A DNA stretch of 64,000 nt from Harmonia axyridis (taxonomy: Eukaryota; Arthropoda; Insecta; Coleoptera; Coccinellidae): assembly GCF_914767665.1 (NCBI RefSeq), contig NC_059507.1, positions 15,996,001-16,060,000 of the forward strand, read 5' to 3'. Made by a program: the position numbers and the translations under genes. Under the pieces are notes generated by a model. The model was not told the origin of the DNA. It made no database searches and saw only the letters and a list, made by a program, of their open reading frames with translations. Positions 42,108 through 54,180 of the stretch are shown piece after piece. How positions within the stretch are numbered: the first letter of the stretch is position 1; every line of letters begins with the position of its first letter.

Positions 42108-42438
42108 TCATTTCTCTATGGCGCTAACTCAAGTAGATTTTGAACTTTGAAGGTCGAAAATTTTGACCTCATCCAAAACAATGAAAATATCAGAGAGTGG
42201 TCATTCGAATTGATCCCTTGTTCCATGAATTCATTAATCAACTTCTCAAGTATTCTATTTATCTATTTTTGAAAATGGTTCATTTTGAGAAAAGCTTCAG
42301 GTTGTAAGAATATGGTCAATCCATAATGCATTCTGTTAGAAATGAGGTAGGATTTTATTTTTGAACTTTTTGTTTGTTATTCAGTAATTTCAAATAGAAA
42401 ATATTTTCAAGCGATTTGGTTTTTTTTTTCAATTTTAG
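42108..42438. other. 5' flank and possible promoter region of the TMEM86-like gene
   Basis: The first bases complete the split dispersed repeat. No TATA box or first exon could be placed with confidence; a noncoding first exon is likely because the coding exon begins at a splice acceptor (TTTCAATTTTAG). Confidence 0.3.
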
Positions 42439-43704
42439 ATGATGAATATAGGGCCTAAACTGGTACCCTTCTTCAAAACTCTTGCCATTTATTTTGTGAT
42501 ATTTCCATCTTCAGACAGTCCTTCAATATTCGGAGCAGTTTTAAAGTGTCTCCCTATAATCAGTTTAATGCTTTTTATTCTGCTTCAAGGAATTAATTTA
42601 GGTAATAGGTAGGTTTGATATGAAAAATACAACAGATTTTCTTCAATTCATTTGGTTTTAGATATAAATATTCAAGAAGGATTCTCACAGGGTTGGTTTT
42701 CTGTTGTTTGGGGGATGCACTTCTTGTGTGGCCAAATTATTTCACAGCAGGCATGATTGCCTTCGCTATAGGACATGTGAATTATATTATTGCTTTTGGT
42801 TTCAAACCTTTGAATTTTACAGTTGGAGTGATCGTTTTGGCATTGGATATAGCAGGAATCATTTATCTTTTTCCTGGTATTCAAGGAATTGTTTTGAGTT
42901 TTGGAGTTCCAGTATATATAATTATCCTAGGAATCATGATGTGGAGAGCTCTAGCTCAACTTAACAGTATGAAGGTAGAATGTATATTGGAATGAAACAA
43001 TATATTTTATGTATTTATTGAATGATGAAACTAGTGAATATATGAAATTAATTTCCAGAAAATGAAAAACTTATCAAAACTATAAATAAAGTAAAGTGAA
43101 CTTAGTAGGTACAAAGAGTATAAGGTATTTGTAGTGGAAATAAATTATAAAGTATCAAAAATAATTCATTCAGATATCAAAGTAATTTCATCCGAGTGTT
43201 CGATTAATTGGAAGTATTGGTTTCAACTTGACTCCAAATTATTCTTCACACATCTATACAGTGTGTCTGGGAAGAATGCGAAGAACTGGTACCATGAATG
43301 AAGGTCATATATATATCATATCATTCATGATATCCGTTTGTCACATTCTTCCCGGAACACCCTGTATAACTCGAATCTGCTATTCTATATCTAAAAAAAT
43401 ATTAGCCTTTAAGGAATAGAAAATAGTTTGATGTATTTTATCTTTTAGGATATCAAAAATTGGAACAAATTATGCTCCAGCTTAGGTGGCACCTTATTTG
43501 TGTTGTCTGATTTGATATTAGGCATAAACGTATTTAGATATAAGGTGAATTATGCTCAAGTGAGTAAAGATTTGCCAACGAAATTATTATTTTAATAAAC
43601 TAATGATTTTATTTCAGACTCTGATCATGTCTTCTTACTATACTGCTCAGCTAGGTATAGCATTAAGTGTTGTAGATTCTAGTCATGGTTGTGAAATAAG
43701 TTAG
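42439..43704 (+). CDS. TMEM86: TMEM86/YhhN family lysoplasmalogenase-like membrane protein
   Basis: Four coding exons: 42439-42608, 42662-42974, 43449-43559 and 43618-43704. All introns are GT-AG (donors AG|GTAGGT, AAG|GTAGAA, CAA|GTGAGT), giving 226 residues in one frame, close to the usual 220-240. Features: GPKLVPFFKTLAIYFV at the start, KCLPIISLMLFILLQG, YSRRILTGLVFCCLGDALLVWPNYFTAGMIAFAIGHVNYI (the conserved GD/GH region), LGGTLFVLSDLILGINVF (a second conserved acidic turn) and YYTAQLGIALSV near the end. Seven or eight membrane helices are expected. The family hydrolyses the vinyl-ether bond of lysoplasmalogens in internal membranes. Intron 2 contains a 110-bp MITE. The start ATG directly follows a splice acceptor; a coding upstream exon cannot be excluded. 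Confidence 0.85.
43257..43366. mobile_element. 110-bp MITE in TMEM86 intron 2
   Basis: Begins TACAGTGTGTCTGGGAAGAATGCG and ends CATTCTTCCCGGAACACCCTGTA, flanked by TA on both sides. The interior is itself partly palindromic (CCATGAATGAAGGTCATAT... / ATGATATCATTCATGATAT). It has the same termini as the 1.4-kb foldback element at 439-1830. Confidence 0.8.
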
Positions 43705-44820
43705 ATAGAAAAAATAATGACAATTCTTTGTAGTTACCACATTCCAAAAAATTTATCAATTAGCATTTAAATAACTTTTATAATTCTAATATAAATCAGA
43801 CAATTGATGAATGGTTTCTAAAGATTTTTTTTAATTTGAAATTATTGATCAAATAGTGAATCAGTTAATAATGTTATTATCTTTTTTTTAGTTTTTCAAG
43901 ATATGTATGTTTTTCTTTAAAATTAACGTGCTAAATTTTTCCCTGAATTTCTTCCGCCTTGATAATTGAAAAATATTTCAATGAAAACTCAAAATATATG
44001 AACCTCTTCATTATAAAGGATGTGGATATCATAATGTAACCTTCTAGCTATTATAGTCACCCTTCAATATACCAGGTGGCCCACCCCAGACCTTATTTGG
44101 AGGTAGTAAATGAAGATATTTTGAAAATCTTTTTTTGTGATATGTATATGGTAGTCAAAAACAAAATTTAAAATTATTTTTATATATTGTTTGAAAACAA
44201 AGATATAGATCAAAATAATACTTTTTCATTGTAATACCCTGTATATGAATTCAAAAATGTGATTGTAAGCTCAAATAATGATCAGTTTTTTCAGATTACT
44301 TTATCCTTAGAAAGACCATTTACGAGAAAATGGCGAAAAATTGAAAATATGGAGTGGAGTTGGTAATTAAGGAAGAAATCAGTTACGAACCGATTCAGAC
44401 AATGTTTTTTTGAGTAAACTTATTGGCTACTTCTATACAGAAAAAAAATTTCAACTCTGGATTATACAGAGTGATCATAATTAATCAAACATTAACTACA
44501 AATAATGGCCAAAAACTTCCATATTTCAAATGGCACACCCAGTATTTCTTATTGAATGTAAAAATTAATTTTGAATCTATTTTTATTTGGTTTTCCTGCA
44601 CATAAATCTTATAGTATTTCAGCAATTTTTGATTTTCAATTCGAAACTTGTAAACCAACTATTAATACCATTATAAGTAGTGATACTCATCGCAGAAAAG
44701 CATTCCATAATATTGACTATCTTCAGTTGCAGTTAAGAGAAGAAAGCTCGAATACCTGGGGCATTTTATAAGAAATAAAGAGAGATACTCCCTACTGTAG
44801 AATATAATTCAAGGGAAAAT
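43705..44820. other. 3' flank of TMEM86 and element fragments
   Basis: An ATACCAGGTGGCCCACCCC start (44069) and a TACCCTGTATATG end (44236) may bracket a small degenerate element of about 175 bp. Frames at 44423-44771 have no recognised family. Confidence 0.3.
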
Positions 44821-44825
44821 ATGTA

Positions 44826-44953
44826 GGATGTAAGAGGGGGCCTGGAAAACGAAGAATATCATGGTTTGCGGAACCTGGTTTGGGAAAAGCTTAGCAGAAC
44901 TGTCCAAGCTGCTAGCAACAAAATTATGGTTGCCAACATTAGAATTGGATAGG
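44826..44953 (+). pseudogene. C-terminal tail of a LINE ORF
   Basis: Two frames together read RGPGKRRISW, then RNLVWEKLSRTVQAASNKIMVANIRIG followed by TAG. This resembles the C-terminus of insect LINE polymerases (GRR-ISWLRNL ... A..ANLR). One frameshift is needed. No RT domain was found next to it. Confidence 0.45.
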
Positions 44954-44986
44954 TATAGGTACTAGCAAAAAAAGAAAGTATAATAG

Positions 44987-45755
44987 TTGCAATTTGTTAA
45001 ATTTGTTTTAAAAAGTATAAAGTATTCTGAGGAAGAAAGACAAGACATGATTTTCGTTTTGGGAGAATGCTTAAAAATTACCTCACTAGAATTAAGGATT
45101 TATTCTCAAAAATTTTCAGAAAGACGTCATCCTGATAGGCGTGTATTTGAAGGACTCAAAGATCGTAATAATGGATATATCAAGTATAAAAAATCATAAA
45201 GGAGAAAGTATATCACGGAAAACGAAGAAAATTAGTATTCCGTAATTGGTTGATACATGCTAACAAAGAATAATGAGGGTTCGTGGAATTAGCAAATCAA
45301 GCATTCAAAGAATAATAAAAAAATACCACCCTTATCGCATCCAGTTGTATCAACTTGTAACCCACAATGATGCTAATAGGAGATTGGAGTTTTGCTTATG
45401 GGTTCTCGATGAATGTAATGAAGATTTAAGTTTCCCCAACTATGTTATGTTTACAGATGAGTTCTCGTTCCATAACACGGGATTAGTGAATAGGCGCAAT
45501 TTACATTTCTATGGTACAGAAAATCCTCATTTTTCAAGATCTAGTCACCATCAACTTGGTATTAAGGGAAAACATGTTTTTGGTCCAAATTTTTTTCCAA
45601 GATTTCTGATGGATTTCAAGGTGGAAGCGACTTTCTATCTTTTCTTAAAAAGGAAGCTGTTAGAAGAAATTCCTTTGGAAACAAGAAAAAAGTGTCTCAA
45701 TCAGAGATATGGAGTAGGGAGAATGAGCTTCGACTACTGCGCATCTAAATTTTAG
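44987..45755 (+). pseudogene. Tc1/mariner-type transposase fragment
   Basis: The N-terminal helix-turn-helix part (YSEEERQDMIFVLGECLKI, then YSQKFSERRHPDRRVF) is at 44990-45170. After a frame break, SKSSIQRIIKKYHPYRIQLYQ and VMFTDEFSFHNTG follow, with the first catalytic Asp (near 45450). NRRNLHFYGTENPHF, then GPNFFPRFLMD and LEEIPLETRKK follow; the rest of the DDE domain is lost. This is the transposase type common in insects and similar to that of the inverted dimer at 13.4 kb. It is inactive. Confidence 0.7.
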
Positions 45756-45759
45756 GGTA

Positions 45760-47190
45760 CATTACTGAGGTTGCCATTTTTTACTATGTACATTACATGT
45801 TTTGATTTGTTTGAAAAGAAATAACAAATAACCTATATTTGAACCATAGACCTAATAGGTCAATACAAAATTTTGTATTGTATTTCTTAAAAAAAAGCCA
45901 GGTAATATCGCCAAAAATTAGATAAATAAAATGGAACTGCCGGGTTTTGTTTTGAATGTGTCGGAATCTGAAACTTACTTGCATGGGACGTGGTTTGAAA
46001 TTATGTTCAATACGTAATGTCTGTCATATGCGAAATACGTTACGTATTGAACATAATGACCGCCACCGGATATAAACAATGAATAAAATAGTAGTTTTTG
46101 ACAAAAAAAAGCCATTTTTTTTTTGGGAAAAGCTTGAAATGTGATTAATTAATCATTTCTAACGAGAATCAGTTGATAAAATACAAGAAAACTAGCTATT
46201 AATGTGGATAACCTCACCTTCATCAAGCCAATTTTACAAATTTTTAAAAAAAAAACTAGCAGGATTGAGGAATTTATGTCACCGGATTCGTGATCTAATA
46301 CCCAAAATTAGTAAGTGAGCAAAATTTCATCACTTTTGAATCATTATTAAAATTAATCAATATAGTAAACATTTACCCACCCGTATACTACTACTCTTAT
46401 TGCTAACGTGTCTCCATTGGCATTTAGCTCTCTGTATCCAGTTTCCTGAAAATTAAAATCTTTATCCTTTCGGAAGGATCTGCAGGAAAACTGAAAATTT
46501 ACAAGTTCTCCTCTCACTGTAATGACTACAGAGTCATCACCATGATTCCACTTTTAAGAAAAATCTGAAAGCAGTAAAGATACAAAATTATTATTTATCA
46601 ATATTTCTTCTCAAATTTATCTATATTCCTATTTTATTTTTCTGAAAACAAATCAAACTGTTTGCTACATAACCTTGGACTTGTTTAGTAGCTAAATTTG
46701 TAAATAAATAATTTACTGTAAAAAACTTGATATCAACTGGTAGATAATTCCTCCAAAAAAACACAAAAAACCCGTTCTGACCCTCGGGTCTCAACTATGA
46801 TGAAACTTTCATCATGAAAGATACATAGGTACAAAATGTCACAAAACTCATAAAGAATAAATAAAAAGAATCTATCATCAATTGTTAATAGCGCTACCTA
46901 CAGTTGACATAACGAAACTTAACTTATATTCTCAAAATTGGCAAAACAAAATCCAATCAGTCCATTCACCAGGTTTTTAGACATCTTAGGTGCGTGATAT
47001 GTAGGTACTCATAGAATTAATAAAATTAGTTCAATGGAGGTACTACATATCTCTGAGTTCTGAATACAGTTTTCAAGGTCCATTTTATATACCACCATGT
47101 AGAAAAAAGAAGAAACATCTATGACTGGACAAAAATCAGTATTGTCCATAGAATACTAGTTATGTTATAATTTTGTGAATCTAATGAAGT
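45760..47190. other. intergenic, one strong hairpin, no gene recognised
   Basis: AT-rich sequence between the mariner fragment and the RpS10 gene. Apart from the hairpin at 46001-46056, I see only low-complexity stretches. Confidence 0.35.
46001..46056. repeat. 17-bp perfect inverted repeat
   Basis: TTATGTTCAATACGTAA and its exact reverse complement, separated by 22 bases that contain GTCATATGCG. Flanked by GGGACGTGGTTTGAAA and GACCGCCACCGG. Confidence 0.75.
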
Positions 47191-47199
47191 TGGGTTGTC

Positions 47200-47246
47200 A
47201 ACGAAGTTTCTCTTTCTCTCCTCTCTGATCAAATATACAAGGCCAG
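47200..47246 (+). other. RpS10: RpS10 5' UTR exon with pyrimidine-rich start
   Basis: GTTTCTCTTTCTCTCCTCTCTG is a run of pyrimidines typical of the transcription starts of ribosomal protein genes (TOP motif). A donor AG|GTAAGC follows. The noncoding leader is spliced to the coding exon. The exact start site is inferred. Confidence 0.55.
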
Positions 47247-47412
47247 GTAAGCTCATGCTTTTTTTCAACTTCACATTATTTAATTAATCTTATACTTTAT
47301 CATTCCGTATTTTATTGAATTTCATCACTGAATATAGGTGAATTTCTGATATACTTGTAGTTTTCTTTTCAATTCATATTGTAGGTTATAATACTTATTT
47401 TTTTCTAGCAGA

Positions 47413-50400
47413 ATGTTGATGCCTAAAAAAGATAAGAGGGCTATTTACGAATACCTCTTTAAAGAAGGTGTTATGGTGGCAAAAAAAGACTTTCAAGCAC
47501 CTAAACATCCAGAGTTGGAAAATATCCCAAATTTGCATGTGATAAAAGCTTTACAATCACTTAAATCCAAAGGATATGTCAAAGAACAATTCGCATGGCG
47601 TCATCACTATTGGTAGGTACTTCAATATTATTGAAATTATTTTTATCTGTTAACACATTTTTCCTTGAGTGAAAGTTAAATGAACTTCATCATAATGCGT
47701 TTTTATTACCAATGATTATTGGTCCATTTTGAATGATGAATGATTAAGATAACCATTGTAAGGTCAATACCTTGCACTGTAACATTTTGTGTATTATGGT
47801 ATGGTTTATCAAATACAATAAATTAGTTCTAATCACAATTCAGTTCTCTGAATTGGTATCTCATGCTAAGACGATATTTATTGTTTTTTGTCTGCTTGGC
47901 CAAAGGTGGCTGTAAGTAATTCACTTACATTAATTTCACTATGCATCAATGAAAGCCGAAGTATGCCCTAGCTTGAACCACTTCGAAGTTTTGTTTTTAA
48001 TGATGTCGTTTCGATTACATTTCCATTATTGAAGTTTTCACCTTTGCGCCAGGATCAGTGAAATGAACCAGAATTCAAATAATTTTTTTTGATTTTTGTT
48101 CATCTTTGATGCAAAGTGAACACTGAAAGTTATGGAAATATTTACTAAACCCTTAACAGTTACCATGATATCTATGAATCTCATCTATCTAGGTGGAAAT
48201 TATATGGAAAAATGTGCCAAGAATTGCTCTTGAGACTTGTGTTCATTGCCAAAAATAGTTTTTTTTAAGAAAAGGGCATGTATTCTTACTTTATAGGAAA
48301 AGATTTCAAAATCTGCTTTTTATTTATGGTAATAGTGTATCGGTGAAATTGGTATCCACCAAAACTAATGTATCATGAATATATAGCTTTATTCAGTTGC
48401 CGAATATATAAAACAAAAAGACAAACATTATCCACTCAATTAGCCTATCATGATTATCACATTCATAAACATCTCTTTCGATTTCTCAGTAATTCATTGA
48501 ATTCGCAGAAAAAGTCCTTATTGTCCCACAATCTTTATTTTAATGATGACTAGTTTCGTGACCTTTGAAATGGTATCATTTTGAAATCAAACCTGCAAGG
48601 AATTCAAATAATCAACTACAAAGAATAATAATTAATTGAGGTACCTTAATTGAAAACTTACAATAACAAATGATGATTGTAGTCACTCAAGTCTTCCAAG
48701 CATCAGGCAATTGGAGAGAATATAAAAGTTCCTATTTATCACATTCTCATAAATATTTTTATTTATTGAATACATGCTCCGACAACTAGGTCATTAGCGT
48801 TTATGACACAGTTATAACATAATATTACAGTAAGATACATGAGATGAGAAATTATCTGGTGAGCCAATGACATCAGTCATTTGTAATTATCGTTCCTCTT
48901 TGTATATTTATGCTTTATGCTAGTTATTTTAAGACGCAAAAGATTCAGTTTTCTCTAGAAAGCTACTTGAAATCTCATGGCATTCAACAGATTTGTTTTA
49001 ACTGGTTGTTATTCTTTAGTCTTTTTTTTTTTTTCCATGAAAAATATCTTGTCTGAATTGACAAAATCTATTTTTTATATCAATTAACATTGCTGAATAG
49101 TTCAAGAGTAATTCGAAAAATCTGCCGAATATATCTTGATTGGAAAAATGAGCTTGCCTTGTCTCTGATACTTGAGATACAATTCCAACTTTGGGGTTCT
49201 CTTAAGGACGATTTTTCTTTCAGGGTGTTATCACATTTGATATAGGGTAAATGCACTGGTTAGCCGACCGGCACTGGTTCTCGACCATTCCGTGATTTGA
49301 GATAAAATAATAATAAAAATATATTATGTAGTGCAAAATATTTTTGCGGTACGTGTTCTCGACCATTCTACCCTTCCAAGATAGTTTGCATAGTAGTGGT
49401 ATTGGTCAAAGTTTTCGCGCTAAAAATTAGTTTATAATCGTCTATCATAGAAAAGGGTTCTGTTTCGTCCTCTCTTAGAAAAGTGCTTTGTGATATATGA
49501 CGAGAAAATAGTAATTATTTCTTATTTTAAATGAATTATGTGTGTATATTTTGTTCCATATCAACTATAAGATATATTTTTGAGTGTATTTCAATCAAGA
49601 AGCAGATAAATGTATATTTTTTTGTTGAATATTCGGCGGTCGCGAACTGGTATTGGAAAATTTGTATCTTTTATTTCTCGACCAAAGTGGTCGAGAACCA
49701 ATATGTTACTTCAATAATTGTTTATGTCAACCGATATATTTCTGTTGGATTATTTTCGTTTTTTTTTCGATACCCTGATTCATTTATATATCTACTTTCT
49801 GAATATTAGTTTGCGACCACCGAATTAACGTTGAAACACTTATTTCTACCCTTTGTTTATTCGCGGTCGAGAACCAATTTGATTGTACTTAATTCTCGAC
49901 CACTGGTGGTCGGTGTTTTATATTTTATTTACTCATTAGTTTCTAAATAGATATTAAGAGCAAAATAACCAAATAATGTTGTATGAGTTGCTATTTTGAA
50001 ATATTTATAGAAAGTGGAAACTTTTGCAAAATAATTTTTTTTTACGTTTCGAGTGTTTCTTACTTGATTAGCTCCTCTGAAACCCATCTGAGTGATAGGT
50101 AGTGATGTCGATGGTACGGTACGAAAGTAAGTACTAATCACTCATCTCGCTCTAAAGTTTTTCATGAAATTTTTAAGTGGAGCGGCCACTATTATTAGTG
50201 GTCGAAAACTAACACAAAAATGGTCGAGAACCGAAGGTTATTGAGATTTTCTATATGTTTCCACATTTCAAAGGTTAAATGCGGAAAGAACGTTTAAAAT
50301 CATATGACAAATCATTTAAAACTCGCCAAAGAATCGATGAACACCAACACCATTGAAATTTGATAAGTTTATGTGTGAAAAAATCGTGCTCGAAATCGAT

Positions 50401-51082
50401 GTTTCTGTTAACTGGTCGAGAACCAGTGCATTTACCCTACCTTTTTTTAGTTTACTTCTGTATAAATGAGTTCTTTGTAATAATCTAGTGTAAAATTTTA
50501 GGGTGCTAACCAATCCAGGCATAGATTATTTAAGGACCTTCTTGAATTTGCCTCCTGAAATTGTCCCTTATACCCTCAAAAGACAAACAAGGACGGAAAC
50601 TGCAAGAGCTAGGCCTAATCCTATGAGGTCTGAGGGTTCCAAGCCTGATGATAGAATGGGTTATAGGAGAATGGAAAGACCAGGAGATTCTGACAAGAAA
50701 GCTGAAGTTGGAGCTGGTTCTTCTGCTATAGAATTTGTAAGTTGAAAAGTCAAATTCTCTATCACTTGTTTGGACATCAATTGGGCACGTCTTAATGAAT
50801 AGTTGAATGTCCAATAATGAATCTCTTTGAAAGAGATTCACATTTATCACAAATGATTCATAATAAACCTTCAACAGTAAAATGTTGGCGGAAACTTAAT
50901 ACCCATGACCTATGTGGAACATCAACTCGAACCGAGGCCCTAAAATTTTTGGCTTCATACATTTAACTTTGCTTGTGTTCCTTTTTTTTTTCTTCTAAGC
51001 TTGCAATGAATGTTGAAAAAATGGAAATGTAATTTTTTTTTTTTTTCAGAGACAAGGATTTGGTAGAGGTAGCAGACAATAA
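47413..51082 (+). CDS. RpS10: 40S ribosomal protein S10 (eS10)
   Basis: Coding exons 47413-47612, 50502-50736 and 51050-51082 give 155 residues. All introns are GT-AG, and the exon joints keep one frame (W codon split TG|G; then phase 0). The start MLMPKKDKRAIYEYLFKEGV is the eS10 N-terminus. KHPELENIPNLHVIKALQSL, TNPGIDYLRTFLNLPPEIVP and the RGQ-rich C-terminus ending GFGRGSRQ follow. Length matches the family (about 155-165). eS10 sits in the head of the small ribosomal subunit, near the mRNA entry region. The intron after the first coding exon is 2.9 kb and carries a nonautonomous transposon. No defect is seen, so the gene is probably functional. The 5' exon has a TOP-like tract, in line with growth control. 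Confidence 0.95.
47613..49242. other. RpS10 intron, left part
   Basis: AT-rich. CTAGGTCATTAGCG at 48788 also occurs at 22389. I see no exon or RNA gene. Small nucleolar RNAs are often in ribosomal-protein introns, but I could not find a convincing C/D or H/ACA box set by eye. Confidence 0.4.
49245..50437. mobile_element. 1.2-kb nonautonomous TIR element in RpS10 intron
   Basis: Ends GGGTAAATGCACTGGTT and AACCAGTGCATTTACCC, flanked by TA. The word TGGTCGAGAACC (or its complement GGTTCTCGACCA), with variants, recurs about ten times inside, for example near 49276, 49350, 49675, 49690, 49865, 49893, 50200, 50221 and 50414. No transposase is seen. Repeated words of this kind can be transposase-binding sites. 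Confidence 0.75.
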
Positions 51083-51100
51083 GTTATGTAATATAACAAA

Positions 51101-51106
51101 AATAAA
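51101..51106 (+). terminator. RpS10: polyadenylation signal of RpS10
   Basis: AATAAA 19 bp after the stop codon. A very short 3' UTR is normal for ribosomal protein genes. Confidence 0.7.
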
Positions 51107-51663
51107 TAATTAAGAAAAGTTTATTTGTATTTTATTACGCAGTGTTTTTCAAAAATTAGGTATCAATAATTTAAAGGCATATTTTTCAATAAGATTTTTC
51201 CATGTAACAACAAAACCCTTTGTTACTCATCTGCAGAGTGTGTAAGCTACAATATTTTTTATATATATATTTTCATGTAGCTTTTCAGTTTTTGAGATAA
51301 AGTGATCAGATCAATTTAAACATATGATGCCTATTTAGAGTTAACAGTATGTGGAGTTATTGTGATATGATTCTCACAATTACTGTATCCTGTTGATTCG
51401 GGGAGGTATTTTATCAGATGTCTAACTCTTTTCCATCTGATGAATTTTTTCGCGGTGCGCCGTTTGTGGATTGGCAACCTATTTAAAATGAAAACTAATG
51501 CATGATGAAAAAAGACGTGTGATCTAAATTGAAAGTTTCCTTGAACAATACCTAAAATCAAGAAACCTAATGACTAAAATGGATGCCTGGGAGGTGTTCG
51601 AATGAAGATGGCTCATTTTAATGTACTACGTGAGACATTCCGCACTAGTGCAGCAAGTCGAAT
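51107..51663. other. 3' flank of RpS10, no gene recognised
   Basis: AT-rich sequence up to the hAT-like element. A minus-strand frame at 51331-51561 has no family and is low in information. Confidence 0.3.
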
Positions 51664-52682
51664 TAGGGCTGTGTCGATCACGATCGATCGAATCATTTTG
51701 ATTCGATTATAACCTATACAAGAACGATCGGGTCACGGATCTCAAAATGATTCGATCATCCGACCGACTCGATGATATTCGAATATGCTTCGAGATTTAT
51801 GGTAGATTTCTATAGTTTCAGAAACCCACCGAAAGTTGTGGTATTTATCTGATAGATGGCACTCATATCAGTCAAAGTGACCCAGTGCTTCTCCGAAATT
51901 CCGAATAGCTCATGCTGAATAGATAGAATGAAATGATCGGGTCGGTCGTGATTGGTCGATAGAGATCGAGATTCGAGAGCGAGCTTTGAGATCGAATTTC
52001 ATATGGAGCTGAATAGATAGAATGAAATGATCGGGTCGGTCGTGATTGGTCGATGGAGATCGGGATTCGAGAGCGAGCTTTGAGATCGAATTTCATATGG
52101 ATCATTTGCACCGTATGACCGTAACGTCCGTAACCTACTACCTGCGAACTGATCGTCTGCGTTCAATATTTTTCGTGTATTCGAAATTTGATATATTTGA
52201 TTTTAACGGAACATTATTAATTAATATAATTAAATAAAAAAAATTTTTTTTTTTCAAGAAATCCCTCGAAATTATATATTTTGATAGTTCAGTGACTGTT
52301 TTATTTTTTATTCCTACTTTACTACAATCAAAAAATTGGCAACTTTCCGTCCATTCTCTTCATCATAATGTATGTTCATGATATATTTGGTTCATTTTTG
52401 TCTTGGAATTCAATTCTAATTCTAAACATTACAAAATTAAAAACCAACCAAAAAAAATTTCAAAATAATAATTTGGCTATTACTTAGGATAAACATTTTT
52501 TCAATTCATACCACCATCCCTGACCGCTTATTGTTAACCTTAGTTCAACAAGCAAGATAAATGAGTCAAAAAAGCATAACAGTCATCTGTGATCGAAATG
52601 ATCGAATCTTTTGACTCGATCATCTGGCCGACAGCTCACGATCGAACCCGATCACGAAAAACCCGTGATCGACACAGCTCTA
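51664..52682. mobile_element. 1.0-kb hAT-like nonautonomous element
   Basis: Ends TAGGGCTGTGTCGATCACG and CGTGATCGACACAGCTCTA with one mismatch, flanked by the exact 8-bp duplication AGTCGAAT (51656-51663 and 52683-52690). GATCG/CGATC words are dense near both ends. Inside is a tandem duplication of 94 bp (51914-52101). No coding sequence. The terminal TAGGG-TGTGT pattern is shared with the 3.9-kb element at 38.2 kb. Confidence 0.85.
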
Positions 52683-52690
52683 AGTCGAAT

Positions 52691-53840
52691 ACTCTATAAA
52701 TGAAAATTATGAAAGCTATTCTCCTTTTCTTGAGTTATTGGTTTTGATCCGAGGGCTGCGTTCATAAACTTGCACAGAGAGTAAAGTATGGTCATATGAT
52801 CCTTAGAGTATAGATAGCGCGTTCGGCAATAGCATCCTAGAGCGGACGGATATTTTAGTCACGTGACCAGAGATTTTATAGATTATCAAGATTTATCTGA
52901 AATAAACGAATGGTACAGAGCATCCTGAGCTTCAGCTGTTAGGTCAGTTCTTTGATATACGCATGTGGCGCCCTTCGTGGCTAAATGAAATCATTAGTAA
53001 AACATAATCAATATTCATCATATACACTTTTACTGTCTTGCCTGCTGAAGAGGCGTTAGAAATTTATGCTTTTTTTTAACTATACTGAGAAGTTTTGAGT
53101 TGATTTTGTTTTCAATATTGAAAAATACGGAAAAATTCTGAAGGTATGGACTTTAATATTATCAATTATTTACTGCAAGAAATTCACAAATTCATTGCTA
53201 TGTAGTTGGTTGCCACAATTCATATTACAATAAGAAAAAGTAGCTCGAGAAAGAAGGAAAGATATGGTGATATGGATTATTAGTGTGAGAAGAGTTTGAT
53301 AAGAATATTTGAGAAATGATAGCAAATGTCTCCCATCTAAAACTTATTGTAGTGCTGATCATATTTTGAGAGAAATGGCAACCTGAAGTATTCCATAAAA
53401 TATGCAGTGCTCATTTTGTGTGAAACGTGAGAAAAAATGATAATGAGAAAACTTCATTTAACCCAAAGATTTGTAGAGGTTAGTTAAATTATGTTACGTT
53501 TATCTAATCTCATTATACTTAGTTCAGAAGTATAAAAAAACGGATACCTAATTCCTCTACAAAAATGAAAAGAAATAAAAGAAAAATGGTCTGATCTAGT
53601 AGAAAGTATATTTCCAAGGAGAAATCACTTCTAAAATCTCCATTCGTTTTATGAAGACAAAAATGTTTCAATGGAAGTTTAAGAAGGAAAAAAGGAATTT
53701 TCATGTCAAATTGATCCAAGTGATTTGGAAGATGATATCTTTTTATTTTCATCAGTAATTTAATGGACTATGGTGCCAAGGGAATGTGTGATGGGATAAC
53801 TTACTGCCATAGGATAAATAAATGATATGTAAAATCAATG
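52691..53840. other. dispersed repeat and unannotated sequence
   Basis: 52790-52965 is the inverted copy of the repeat at 37980-38163 (GTCACGTGACCAGAG..., AAACGAATGGTACAGAGCATC, AGCTGTTAGGTCAGTTCTTTG). The rest holds no recognised gene; frames at 53519-53752 are low-complexity. Confidence 0.45.
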
Positions 53841-53844
53841 CAGT

Positions 53845-54180
53845 ATTTGATAATAATAATAATAATTTATTTGCACACAAGAAATTCATAAAAACATACG
53901 CCATCAAAAGTTTACATGGCTTGTCAATCAAAAAATCTTAAACTATAAATGAGTAGTATTAATAGTCATTGTAATGAAAACATAAATATTTTTGTAGTTA
54001 CAAATTATCAAATAATATTTACAAAAATTATTCCTAAATAAATCACTCAACCTGTATATTGTATGATCAAATAGCAAATCCTTTACTCTCTTACTAATAA
54101 CAACTGGACTCAAATTTTTCAATAGTCTGGAAGTTATATCATGTATAACTTCAGACATGTATGATTCGGAACTTTTCTTA
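53845..54180 (-). pseudogene. possible LINE 3' end with (TAA)n tail
   Basis: On the minus strand a short frame (SEVIHDITSRLLKNLSPVVISKRVKDLLFDH) is followed by an AT-rich 3' region and ATTATTATTATTATC. This is the layout of CR1/Jockey 3' ends such as the one at 31.8 kb. No RT motif is in range, so confidence is low. Confidence 0.35.

Noticed and set aside
42704..42964. Alternative frame within TMEM86 exon 2
   Set aside because: Shadow frame. The other frame matches a known membrane protein and joins cleanly to three further exons.
47613..50501. snoRNA in the large RpS10 intron
   Set aside because: Expected from experience with ribosomal-protein genes, but I found no clear C/D or H/ACA box pair by eye.
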